DNA of 64,000 bases from Imperialibacter sp040222815 (GTDB lineage Bacteria > Bacteroidota > Bacteroidia > Cytophagales > Cyclobacteriaceae): the NCBI RefSeq assembly GCF_040222815.1, contig NZ_JAVKCH010000001.1:124001-188000 (forward strand), read 5' to 3'. Position 1 is the stretch's first letter. Each line of letters starts with the position of its first letter. Of the stretch, positions 18,312 through 26,649 are shown piece by piece. Below the pieces are notes generated by a model. It did not search any database. It was not told the DNA's origin and worked only from the letters and a program-made list of their open reading frames with translations. The position numbers and the translations under genes are program-made.

Positions 18312-19424
18312 TTATATTGATTTGTTGATTACAGCATCATTACTAAATGACAGAAGTTGTACTAGCTCGATTGCCTTAAGAAGGTCGAACTGCATTGCCG
18401 CCACTAAACTATGCACAGCGAGGAGCTCTCTATCAATGGCATTGGGATTGGAATTACAGTGGTTGCTGAGTATTTCCTTCGCCTTGTTGTAGCCCCCGGT
18501 TTCATAAGCTTGTAAAATGGCGACGGTATTCTCTTCCGTAGTTATTTCCCTGCGTTTAGGTGTGTAGCCGAGTTGTTCCACAACGCTTTCCGCTGTGCTC
18601 CAGGTAGACCAGGGGTTTTGTCCGGTTACCAAATTCCCGTCGATGCTTACCTGATTCAGGTACATGCTGCCCTCATTAAAATAAGCCCCTTTCTCCATCA
18701 GCTTATCCTGAAGAAGGAATGGGAAGACATCCATGGCATCCGGTATCAACAAAAGCTCTTCCTCATTGGTAAAACTGCTTATTGTTTTGTTGGCTACTAA
18801 CAGCGCACCGCTGGCCAGCTTAACGTTAACCAGGGCTGCAGGTCCATGGCAAACGGCGCCAATCACTTTTCCTGATTCATAATACCGACGGACAAGAGAT
18901 TGGACATGTGTATTCTGCGGGAAATCGAACATGGCACCTTTGCCACCCACAAAGAATACGGCCTGATAGTCGTCTGGCTTTACGTCTTGCATCGCCAAAC
19001 TGTGGGCTATCTTTTGTTGCGCTACATTGTCATTTAGAAATGCGTAGTCATACTCCCTCATGTCGTCGGCATCTATTACCACGGGTGGCGTGCCACCCAA
19101 CGGACTGGCAACGTCGACCTCGAACCCATTGGCATGAAAAACATAGTACGCCCTTGCTAGCTCTGTTAATTCATAACCTGTTGTTTTTTCGCTGTCGCCC
19201 ATCTCGGCAGTATTGGTGACAACGGCCAGAATTTTTCCTCTGCCCGAAATGGTGTTTTCAGCCAAATAGGGGAGGTCGTCGGTTACCGTCTGCCGCAGGG
19301 TGGCTTTCGCTACCACTGGAGGCGGGATGAGGCTCAAAAACCAATAGCCGAACGAAAAAACAGAGATAATCAAACCTACGAATGCGACAGCTGTCCATTT
19401 GATAATTGCTTTCTTCTTTGACAT
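18312..19424 (-). CDS. DJ-1/PfpI-family protein with N-terminal membrane anchor
   Basis: 370 residues from the ATG at 19424 (MSKKKAIIKW); an upstream ATG at 19472 is possible but adds an unlikely leader. One membrane segment (TAVAFVGLIISVFSFGYWFL) precedes a class I glutamine-amidotransferase-like domain with the nucleophile elbow AVCHGPAAL (Cys192) and VFFVGGKGAMFDFP. Such proteins include glyoxalase III/Hsp31-like enzymes and proteases; the reaction is undecided. The last 75 residues form an extra helical tail not usual in the family. The gene lies next to an AraC regulator on the same strand, a common pairing for this family. Confidence 0.85.
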   Translation of the reverse strand: MSKKKAIIKWTAVAFVGLIISVFSFGYWFLSLIPPPVVAKATLRQTVTDDLPYLAENTISGRGKILAVVTNTAEMGDSEKTTGYELTELARAYYVFHANGFEVDVASPLGGTPPVVIDADDMREYDYAFLNDNVAQQKIAHSLAMQDVKPDDYQAVFFVGGKGAMFDFPQNTHVQSLVRRYYESGKVIGAVCHGPAALVNVKLASGALLVANKTISSFTNEEELLLIPDAMDVFPFLLQDKLMEKGAYFNEGSMYLNQVSIDGNLVTGQNPWSTWSTAESVVEQLGYTPKRREITTEENTVAILQAYETGGYNKAKEILSNHCNSNPNAIDRELLAVHSLVAAMQFDLLKAIELVQLLSFSNDAVINKSI

Positions 19425-19508
19425 AGCATTTTCATATTTGTTTGAGGCAAATGTGAGCCTATGCCTTATCAATAGCTTTCGAAATGACCATTTCGATAGA
19501 TTAAACTA

Positions 19509-20549
19509 TCATTTCGGTAACTGCTTGCGGTAAGTTTGAGGGGTTTGTCCTGTTTGGGTCTTGAAGGCCGTGTTAAAGCTTGAAATACTATTGAAACCTA
19601 CTTCAAAAGCAATGGCGGCAACGGTCAGGTTGTCGTACCGGGAGTTCTGCAACAGTCGGGTGGCTTCCTGAATCCTATACGTGTTCACAAAGCTATTGAA
19701 GTTCTTCGCACTCTTTTGGTTAATGGCCATAGAAAGCATTTGAGGACTCGCATGAACGGCCTTGCTCAGTGAGTTCAAAGAAAGATCAGGGTTTTTATAT
19801 TGCGAGTCTTCCACAACGATTTTCAGCACCCGTTCGAATAGTTGGTCTATTTGCTCTTCCGACGCTGGTGTGGTCTTGTATTTTGTCAGGTGAATCTTCG
19901 CTATATACCCTTTGCGGATCACCTCAAAGCTAACTACGTAGGCCACAAAAGAGTACAGTACCGGTCCAACAATATAGGGGACGGTCTCATCAAAAAGGTT
20001 CAACACGTACACAGTCCAAATGGCTAACAAGGCATAAAACAGCAAGAGAAGAAGTTTCCACACATCCTGATTGAGTTCAAGTCGATGCCTTCGGATGTAG
20101 CTGTGGCCAGCAACAAGGTAGATGATAAAATGCAGATAGTAGGTTAAAAAAAGTATTGCGAATACCCACTTGGGGATAGTTTCTAAATCGGGTTCGTCCA
20201 ACCATAAACCAAACCAAACACCAACCAAAGCTGGTACGAAATGTACCCACTTCAATTTATCGAGTGACTTTGCTTTTCGAACGCAAGATTGTGCAAACAG
20301 ATAGAAAAGCGGGCCTATGGCCATAATTGTTCCTAGCCCAACAAAGATTAGCTTGACATCGAGATGTTCGGCAAACTCCAGAAATACGGACTTGCCGATT
20401 CTGAACGAAAGGACGATCAGTAACACGCTCAGTAGCTTGTTAGACAAGCTATTTCCTTTGCTGTAAATCCACAAGAATATGGAAAGAAACAGGCCGTGTA
20501 TGACGCCCAGGCCGCTCACAATGACCAACACAATATCATTTGCAGACAT
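19509..20549 (-). CDS. membrane-bound AraC-family regulator
   Basis: 346 residues. Residues 1-215 hold about seven membrane segments (VLVIVSGLGVIHGLFLSIFL, LIFVGLGTIMAIGPLFYLFA and others), and residues 245-345 are the AraC DNA-binding domain with two helix-turn-helix motifs, ending VAAIAFEVGFNSISSFNTAF and TGQTPQTYRK. The architecture points to signal detection in the membrane coupled directly to DNA binding. It lies 84 bases upstream of the DJ-1-like gene on the same strand and probably regulates it. Confidence 0.92.
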   Translation of the reverse strand: MSANDIVLVIVSGLGVIHGLFLSIFLWIYSKGNSLSNKLLSVLLIVLSFRIGKSVFLEFAEHLDVKLIFVGLGTIMAIGPLFYLFAQSCVRKAKSLDKLKWVHFVPALVGVWFGLWLDEPDLETIPKWVFAILFLTYYLHFIIYLVAGHSYIRRHRLELNQDVWKLLLLLFYALLAIWTVYVLNLFDETVPYIVGPVLYSFVAYVVSFEVIRKGYIAKIHLTKYKTTPASEEQIDQLFERVLKIVVEDSQYKNPDLSLNSLSKAVHASPQMLSMAINQKSAKNFNSFVNTYRIQEATRLLQNSRYDNLTVAAIAFEVGFNSISSFNTAFKTQTGQTPQTYRKQLPK

Positions 20550-20744
20550 GGGCTGAAATTACTCAAATAATTATGAGTATCTGAAGGTTTGTATTGCCTG
20601 TGTTGCAAGCCCGGCAGGAAAAGCAATGACCGGTGTATATTGAGTTTGGTCATCATGCGAAATTCCTGCTATGCTTTCCGCTAACGGAATAGTGCGATGC
20701 ACCATTTTGAATTCTTTCTAACTTCCGAAAAACTAATCAAACCT

Positions 20745-22766
20745 ATGAACAGAATACTTTACTTCGTTGTATTGGCCCTTTTTGTGTTTGCTTGTAAAGA
20801 GCAAGAGCAAAGTGCGCCACAAAGACAATATGTGGATGTGGCGGGACTTGATCCTTCCATCAAACCTGGCGACAACTTCTTCAACTATGTGAACGGCATT
20901 TGGTACGACACAGCAAGAATTGCTGACGATCAATCAGGCGTGGGCTCCTATAGCTTCCTGAATATTCCTCAGAAAAAACTACTGCAAAGTATTCTGGAGG
21001 AAGTGTCGGAAAGTGAAAACCCTGCTGGTAGCATTGAACAACAAGTTGGCGATTTTTTTGCCTCCGGCATGGACACAGCCGCTATCAACCAGCGGGGATA
21101 TGAACCGATTAAGCCAGTTCTTGCCAGCATCGATGCCATTACAGACCTGGCCTCGCTCATGACATTCGTGGCTGCAGAAGCAAAAGTGGACGACAATTCC
21201 ATCATCAGCTTTGGCATTTCTCCAGACGATGCCAACAGCAGCATCAATATTGCCCATTTTGGCCAGTCAGGCATCGGCTTACCTGACAGAGACTATTATT
21301 TCAAGACCGATTCCTCGTCGCTCGGTATTCAGAGTGCCTACAGAGGCTATATAGCCGCCTTGTTTGAGCTGACGGGCGACGCTCCAGACGCAGCGGCCAA
21401 AAAGGCTGGCCTTGTTTACGATATTGAAAAGCAGCTGGCTACATCGCACAAAACGAGGGTAGAACGCAGAAATGTGAAAGAAAATTACCACAAAATGGCG
21501 GTGGCGGCGTTGCAAAAGCAGCAACCTAATATCGGGTGGGTGGCCTTGCTTGAGAGGCTTGGTTTGGATACCGACTCAGTAGATATCAGGCAACCGGCCT
21601 ATTTTGACAAGCTGAATGCTATGCTGGGCACTGTGTCGATCAACGACTGGAAGGTGTACCTGAAGGCTAGCTCTATCACCTCCTACGATCAGATATTGAG
21701 TAAGGCTTTTGAAGATGCGTCTTTCGAGTACAATAAAGCATTGTCGGGCCAGGCCACTGAAAAGCCCCGGGCACAGGTAATCGCCAACGTTGTGGACAGG
21801 CAAATGGGTTTTGCGCTCGGCCAATTGTATGTGAAGAGGTATTTTGGGGAGGATGCGAAGAAAAGAGTTTCGGAGTTGGTAAACAACCTCCAGAAGGCAT
21901 TCGAAAACCGGATCACTCAGCTCGACTGGATGAGCGACAGCACGAAAGTGAAGGCCAAAGAAAAGCTGAATGCGATCACCAAAAAGCTGGGCTACCCGGA
22001 TATTTGGAGAGAGTATGATGTTCAAATGGACAGGGGCAAATACTTTGAGAACGTCCTTGCTTTGAGAAAGGATGACTATCAATATCAATTGGGGAAACTA
22101 AACAAGGCCCCGTACAGGCACGAATGGGGGCCGTCACCTTCCACAGTTACTGCCTATTATAGGCCTTCATTCAACGAAATAGTGTTCCCCGCAGGCATTC
22201 TGCAATATCCTTATTTCGACGTGAATGCCGACGATGCTATTAACTACGGCGGCATTGGTATGGTGATAGGTCACGAGCTGACCCATGCTTTCGACGATCA
22301 GGGAGCACGATACGACAAAGATGGCAATGTTAAAAACTGGTGGACGGATGAGGACTTTGAGAAATTCAGAGCCAAAACACAGCAGGTAATTGATCGCTAC
22401 AGCTCATTTACCGTGCTGGATAGCGTGCATATCAAGGGTGCGATGACTGTGGGTGAAAACACAGCTGACAACGGCGGTATAGCCATTGCCTACGACGCCT
22501 TTAAACTGACAGCGCAGGGCCAGGACACGACGAAAATTGACGGTTTCACCCCGGATCAGCGCTTCTTTTTGTCTATCGCCAGGATCTGGAGAGTGAAAAC
22601 ACGTGACGAGTTTTTACGCACCTACGTCAATACCAATCCCCATTCTCCGGCGATGTGGCGAGTGAACGGGCCGCTGATGAACTTCACGCCTTTTTATGAA
22701 GCTTTCAACGTGCAGCCCGGCGATAAGAACTATAAGCCGGTAGAGGAGAGAATCAGAATTTGGTAG
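20745..22766 (+). CDS. M13-family (neprilysin-like) zinc endopeptidase, lipoprotein
   Basis: 673 residues from the ATG at 20745, chosen because it opens a clean lipoprotein signal (lipobox VFAC); the frame extends 16 codons further upstream. The zinc site is complete: HELTH at 510-514 and the downstream Glu in GENTADN (Glu571). NPHSPAMWRVNGPL is the M13 substrate-binding region near the end. M13 enzymes cleave small peptides; this one is predicted to be lipid-anchored in the envelope. It is a single gene, convergent with the AstE-like gene. Confidence 0.94.
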   Translation: MNRILYFVVLALFVFACKEQEQSAPQRQYVDVAGLDPSIKPGDNFFNYVNGIWYDTARIADDQSGVGSYSFLNIPQKKLLQSILEEVSESENPAGSIEQQVGDFFASGMDTAAINQRGYEPIKPVLASIDAITDLASLMTFVAAEAKVDDNSIISFGISPDDANSSINIAHFGQSGIGLPDRDYYFKTDSSSLGIQSAYRGYIAALFELTGDAPDAAAKKAGLVYDIEKQLATSHKTRVERRNVKENYHKMAVAALQKQQPNIGWVALLERLGLDTDSVDIRQPAYFDKLNAMLGTVSINDWKVYLKASSITSYDQILSKAFEDASFEYNKALSGQATEKPRAQVIANVVDRQMGFALGQLYVKRYFGEDAKKRVSELVNNLQKAFENRITQLDWMSDSTKVKAKEKLNAITKKLGYPDIWREYDVQMDRGKYFENVLALRKDDYQYQLGKLNKAPYRHEWGPSPSTVTAYYRPSFNEIVFPAGILQYPYFDVNADDAINYGGIGMVIGHELTHAFDDQGARYDKDGNVKNWWTDEDFEKFRAKTQQVIDRYSSFTVLDSVHIKGAMTVGENTADNGGIAIAYDAFKLTAQGQDTTKIDGFTPDQRFFLSIARIWRVKTRDEFLRTYVNTNPHSPAMWRVNGPLMNFTPFYEAFNVQPGDKNYKPVEERIRIW

Positions 22767-22831
22767 TGTAATACGATAGTAGTGTGGTGGCAAGCCGGCA
22801 TCGTTTTATGGCTTTGCCGTGCCTAAATAGC

Positions 22832-22864
22832 TGGCTGGAGGTTCAGATACGGAGTTTCCAGCCA
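22832..22864. terminator. weak hairpin between convergent genes
   Basis: TGGCTGGA and TCCAGCCA form an 8-bp stem with a 17-base loop in the 103 bases between the M13 gene and the AstE-like gene. There is no T-run on either side, so a terminator role is only inferred from position. Confidence 0.3.
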
Positions 22865-22869
22865 CAGTG

Positions 22870-23841
22870 CTATTTTGCGGCCTGAACACCAATAGCATAC
22901 AGGGGATCATTGGCTGTGATAGCAAGAGAAGTGACCAGGTACAGGACGATACCGTTACCTTCTGCATGATACTCGCTGAGTTTGGTGCCGAAAAAGTCCC
23001 GTATTTCGCCCAATTTCTGCCCCTTTGTCACCTTGGCTTCGAGTTTCACTTCAGGGTACCAACACCCCTCATGGAGAGCAGTGGCTACCAGCATTTTTTC
23101 CAGATACTCCACCTGATGCGTTTGAACTTGCCCGGGTATCGTAGCCCATGAACGGAGCACGTTTTTGACAGCCGCTTTGTATTGTTCTACTTCGTCCTGA
23201 TTCCATCGCCCGCATTGCCCAAGCTCCGCCAGAAAGCCCGGTGTGCCAACTGTGGCAGCACCGCCAATGGAACCATTTTCAGATACTGAGCCCACCACGT
23301 AGGGGAAGCCCAGTAGGGCAGCCGCCTGACGAGATTGTTCGGCCACTTCTTTGCTTCCCACGTTGGAATAGATAACGAAAGGAATCAGCGACTCATGGAT
23401 ATCGCCACCATGGAGGTCAATGAAAAAGTCTGCTTCTTTTTGAAGCTGATGTACAACGTAGGCTATTCGCTCACTGACGGTGCCGGTGGCTTTGCCTGGA
23501 AACACCCTATTCAGGTTTTTACCGTCGTATGGCCCGTAATACTGCATTCGGGTCAGGAAAGCAGCGGTATTGACCGGGTGAATGATAAGCACCGTGCCAG
23601 CGACCTCCTTTGGATCAAGCTCTTTGGCCAGTTGTATGGCCGTTTCTATGCAGGGGTACTCACCCCCATGAACACCGCCAGTTATAAGAATGTCTTTTCC
23701 CTGCTTTGTGCCACAGATCAAAGTAAAGGGCATCTCAATGGGCGTTCCAGCTACCGGAATATGGCCCGTTGTTTTTGTTCCGGCTGTCAGCGCCTTAAGG
23801 CCGGGCACCAGCTGTCTTATCAGTTCTTTCATTTTGGTCAT
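22870..23841 (-). CDS. succinylglutamate desuccinylase/aspartoacylase-family protein
   Basis: 323 residues. Zinc ligands of the M14-like AstE/AspA fold are visible: HGGE (His58, Glu61) in ITGGVHGGEYP and His144 in IDLHGGD, plus the substrate motif YDGKNLNRVFPG. Members remove acyl groups from amino acids or amides; the substrate here is not known. There is no signal peptide, so it is cytoplasmic. It is predicted to be monocistronic, with 107 bases to the next gene upstream. Confidence 0.88.
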   Translation of the reverse strand: MTKMKELIRQLVPGLKALTAGTKTTGHIPVAGTPIEMPFTLICGTKQGKDILITGGVHGGEYPCIETAIQLAKELDPKEVAGTVLIIHPVNTAAFLTRMQYYGPYDGKNLNRVFPGKATGTVSERIAYVVHQLQKEADFFIDLHGGDIHESLIPFVIYSNVGSKEVAEQSRQAAALLGFPYVVGSVSENGSIGGAATVGTPGFLAELGQCGRWNQDEVEQYKAAVKNVLRSWATIPGQVQTHQVEYLEKMLVATALHEGCWYPEVKLEAKVTKGQKLGEIRDFFGTKLSEYHAEGNGIVLYLVTSLAITANDPLYAIGVQAAK

Positions 23842-23948
23842 TTTGCGGCATTAATGTACAAAAGAAACTGCAGCGAAAAGCCGTGTTTTTGACGGGCCAA
23901 ACTTATGTTGTGATCGGTAGTGGCGTTACTTTTTATAGTTGGCTCCAA

Positions 23949-24938
23949 TCAGCGCTGCCTTTCATACTTTTCGATAAGCTTATCCAGTTCCTTTTCAGTG
24001 TCCGGGTTGATTACCTTCCTTGAGGCATCTCCTTCCAACCATGCCAGTGTGCGGCGAATACCCTGATGGAAGGGAATGGTGGCCTTAAATGCCGGCACAA
24101 AGGTTTTGATCTTTGTGTTGTCGAATACGGCACTGTGAGCTTTGTCGCCCAGCAGATTGCCGGTTTGGTCGGGCCAGTGCTGGCAGATAAAGTCGGACGG
24201 AATGTGGGCAAAGTTCGGGGCAACGCCAACGGCATCTGCCAGTCCTTCGTAAACCTGGTTCCAGCTCAGCACATCGTCGGAGGTGATGTGAAATGCATGA
24301 CCAACGGCTTTTGGGTGGCCCAGCAGACCAACGAACCCGACAGCAAAGTCGTCGGAATGGGTGAGCGTCCACAGGGAGGTGCCGTCGCCATGTACAACGA
24401 TCTTTTTTCCTTTGCGAAGCCTGTCCACGATATTGTACTCCGTCCAGCCGCCCATGGCTACTGGTATCACCGTGTCGTAGGTATGCGATGGGCGTACAAT
24501 GGTGATAGGGAATCCCTGCTCCCGATAAGCCAGGGTGAGGGCATCTTCACAGGCTATCTTGTCCCTGGAATACTGCCAGAACGGATTGAAAAGCGGGGTA
24601 GATTCAGTGATCAGATAGTGCGTGGCTGGCTTCTGGTAGGCCGAGGCGGAGCTGATGAAAATATACTGTTTGGTTTTGCCAGCGAACAGCTTGATGTCTC
24701 GTTCTACCTCTTCCTTTGTAAAAGCAATCCAGTTGACCACCACATCCCATTCATGCCCGGCCAATGCTTGCCCCAGTTGGGCTGGTGCGTTGATGTCGCC
24801 GGTAATGGACTTGGCACCTTCGACTGTGAGAGGGCTTTTGCCCCGGTTGAGTAGGTACAAATCTATCCCTCTTGAAATGGCCAATTTGCTCGTGGCTGTG
24901 CTGATGTTTCCTGTTCCTCCGATGAATAATACCTTCAT
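23949..24938 (-). CDS. NAD-dependent epimerase/dehydratase (extended SDR)
   Basis: 329 residues. The Rossmann motif GGTGNIS is at 7-13 and the catalytic YxxxK is YSRDK (Tyr123, Lys127), with upstream SSASAYQ. The body resembles isoflavone-reductase-like/CSP41-type epimerases (HITSDDVLSWNQVYEGLADA). The substrate is undetermined, probably a nucleotide-sugar or small hydroxy compound. It is cytoplasmic. A large perfect inverted repeat lies between its start and the TcdA gene. Confidence 0.88.
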   Translation of the reverse strand: MKVLFIGGTGNISTATSKLAISRGIDLYLLNRGKSPLTVEGAKSITGDINAPAQLGQALAGHEWDVVVNWIAFTKEEVERDIKLFAGKTKQYIFISSASAYQKPATHYLITESTPLFNPFWQYSRDKIACEDALTLAYREQGFPITIVRPSHTYDTVIPVAMGGWTEYNIVDRLRKGKKIVVHGDGTSLWTLTHSDDFAVGFVGLLGHPKAVGHAFHITSDDVLSWNQVYEGLADAVGVAPNFAHIPSDFICQHWPDQTGNLLGDKAHSAVFDNTKIKTFVPAFKATIPFHQGIRRTLAWLEGDASRKVINPDTEKELDKLIEKYERQR

Positions 24939-25007
24939 TTTCTACGGTTCTGCTTAGGTGGCTAAGGTACGAAGATCGGGGAAAGTTGCGAGGATTGTGG
25001 CCATGAA

Positions 25008-25075
25008 GTAAAGAGGTCGCCCGGCTGGATGCTCTGTCCGCAAGCATAGAGCATCCAGCCGGGCGACCTCTTTAC
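25008..25075. repeat. perfect 28-bp inverted repeat with 12-base loop
   Basis: Arms 25008-25035 and 25048-25075 are exact reverse complements (GTAAAGAGGTCGCCCGG... pairing with ...CCGGGCGACCTCTTTAC), loop GTCCGCAAGCAT. It lies between two minus-strand genes, 5 bases after the TcdA stop. The stem is far longer than a usual terminator and has no strict T-run, though CTCTTTACTT follows on the minus strand. It may terminate TcdA or be a small mobile palindrome. Confidence 0.9.
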
Positions 25076-25079
25076 TCTC

Positions 25080-25796
25080 CTAAACCGTCAGCCTTTTAAT
25101 CACCTCGGCGGCCATGGTCATGCCGAACATTGCGGGCATATAGGAAATGGTGCCATAAAACGACTTCTTGTATTTAGAGCCATCGGTAAGCTTAAGAGAA
25201 TGTGCAGGCTGCACCTCTTCAGAATAAACACATAAAACACCTTTGGTTACGCCTTTGCCTTTCAGGTTCTTCCGCACCTGCTGGGCAAACTTGCACTCCC
25301 GGGTCTTGCTGATATCGGCCAACCGTATTTTGGATGGATCCAGCTTGCCGCCGGCACCCATCGACGAAATGAATTTGACTTTCATCCGTTTCAAAGTCAA
25401 TATCATCGACATTTTGGGAACAATGCTGTCGATACAGTCCAAGGCAAAGTCAAAATGGTTCTGTAGCAGAAAGGCATGCATAACATCAGGCTCCATGAAG
25501 TTATCCACTACCTGAACCTGCAGTTCAGGATTAATGTCCAGAAAACGATCTCTGAGTACAAAAGCCTTCTGTTTGCCGATGGTGGAGTTCAATGCCTGGA
25601 GCTGCCGGTTTTTGTTGGTAGGGTCTACGTCATCTCCATCAATGATGGTGATTTTTCCCAGACCAGCCCTTACAAGCGTTTCTGCTGCATAGCTGCCCAC
25701 GCCGCCAAGACCAACTACCAGCACGTGGGCGTTTCTTAGTTTGTCTAAGGCTTCTTTGCCTATTAACAGCTCTGTTCTTTCTAACCAATCACTCAT
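25080..25796 (-). CDS. tcdA: tRNA threonylcarbamoyladenosine dehydratase (TcdA/CsdL-like)
   Basis: 238 residues of the E1-like MoeB/ThiF fold. The nucleotide-binding motif GLGGVGSYAAE begins at 29, IDGDDVDPTNKNRQ follows, and the TcdA-typical RKNLKGKGVTKGVLCVYSEE is present. The enzyme makes cyclic t6A in tRNAs that read ANN codons, using ATP. It is cytoplasmic and the length is normal. Its start overlaps the stop of the TatD-like gene by 4 bases (ATGA), so the two are probably translated together. Confidence 0.92.
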   Translation of the reverse strand: MSDWLERTELLIGKEALDKLRNAHVLVVGLGGVGSYAAETLVRAGLGKITIIDGDDVDPTNKNRQLQALNSTIGKQKAFVLRDRFLDINPELQVQVVDNFMEPDVMHAFLLQNHFDFALDCIDSIVPKMSMILTLKRMKVKFISSMGAGGKLDPSKIRLADISKTRECKFAQQVRKNLKGKGVTKGVLCVYSEEVQPAHSLKLTDGSKYKKSFYGTISYMPAMFGMTMAAEVIKRLTV

Positions 25797-26464
25797 ACTC
25801 CGAAAAACTCTCTTGCATTATTGTTCATTTGCCGTTGAAGTTCAGTCATCTCTATACCTATCAATACGGCGACCGTTTCATATACATCGATAATACTCAC
25901 ATCAGGCATGCTATCTGTTTCCAAAAATAGGTGATCATACGGTATGGACTTAAATAACTCAATGTATTTAGTGGGAGGGAGGCCAGGCATAAGCGAGAGA
26001 TAAAACCCCTGATCGATCAGCTGCTTAGCCAGTGTAGCATGGCGGCCATAGCCATGCACGCACCATTTCTCAATACCAGGAAACTGTTTTTTGATTTCGC
26101 TTAACTGTCCAAAAGCTCGAACGCAATGGATAATCACCGATTTACCCAGCTCTTCTGCAATCGCCAGCTGACTTCTCAAGATATCCATTTGCATGCCCAT
26201 TGCCGGCCCTTTCAGGTTGTCCAGTCCCATTTCGCCCATGGCCAGACATTTAGGGTCGGAAAGTGCTACCTCCAGCTCTTTCCTTTGCGCTGGCGTTACG
26301 GGTTGTTCTGTCCACCACGGATGCATCCCGACCGTGAAGTATTGGTGTGGTTTGTCTTTTCTCAGGTGCAACGACACAATTTCCATCACATTGGCACGGT
26401 CTGTCTGCCGCATACTGTGTGTATGGAAATCGAGGTAATGGGAGTGGCGGAAGATGGTGTTCAT
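25793..26464 (-). CDS. TatD-family metal-dependent hydrolase
   Basis: 223 residues from the ATG at 26464. The open frame runs to 26593, but its upstream part overlaps the terminator of the M14 gene, so the inner start is preferred; it opens directly on the metal motif LDFHTH (His14, His16). VGMHPWW, MGEMGLD, SVIIHCVRA, CVHGYG and LFLETDSMPD are the remaining metal-site regions of TatD. TatD-type enzymes act as 3'-5' exonucleases or tRNA/DNA repair hydrolases. It is somewhat shorter than typical TatD (about 255-260). It is the first gene of the pair with tcdA. Confidence 0.88.
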   Translation of the reverse strand: MNTIFRHSHYLDFHTHSMRQTDRANVMEIVSLHLRKDKPHQYFTVGMHPWWTEQPVTPAQRKELEVALSDPKCLAMGEMGLDNLKGPAMGMQMDILRSQLAIAEELGKSVIIHCVRAFGQLSEIKKQFPGIEKWCVHGYGRHATLAKQLIDQGFYLSLMPGLPPTKYIELFKSIPYDHLFLETDSMPDVSIIDVYETVAVLIGIEMTELQRQMNNNAREFFGV

Positions 26465-26590
26465 TGTGCGATGGACGATCCAGTCGGGGTCAAAGATAGT
26501 GCTTAGCCCTGAAATACCGTGTCGTTCCGGTTTTCGAAAGAACTTTACAAGGCCAGCTAAAATGTAGTGACCGACAGACCTAAATAGGCA

Positions 26591-26622
26591 CAAAAAAGAC
26601 GTAAAGCCGCTGCCTTACGTCT
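26591..26622 (-). terminator. rho-independent terminator of the M14 peptidase gene
   Basis: On the minus strand AGACGTAA and TTACGTCT pair around a 10-base loop and are followed by a run of T. It lies 28 bases after the M14 stop. Confidence 0.85.
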
Positions 26623-26649
26623 CAAATTTTCACTTTAATTTAAGCGATA

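Noticed and set aside
26465..26593. N-terminal extension of the TatD-like hydrolase
   Set aside because: The extra residues overlap the terminator of the upstream gene and add nothing like a TatD fold; the ATG at 26464 opens on the metal motif.
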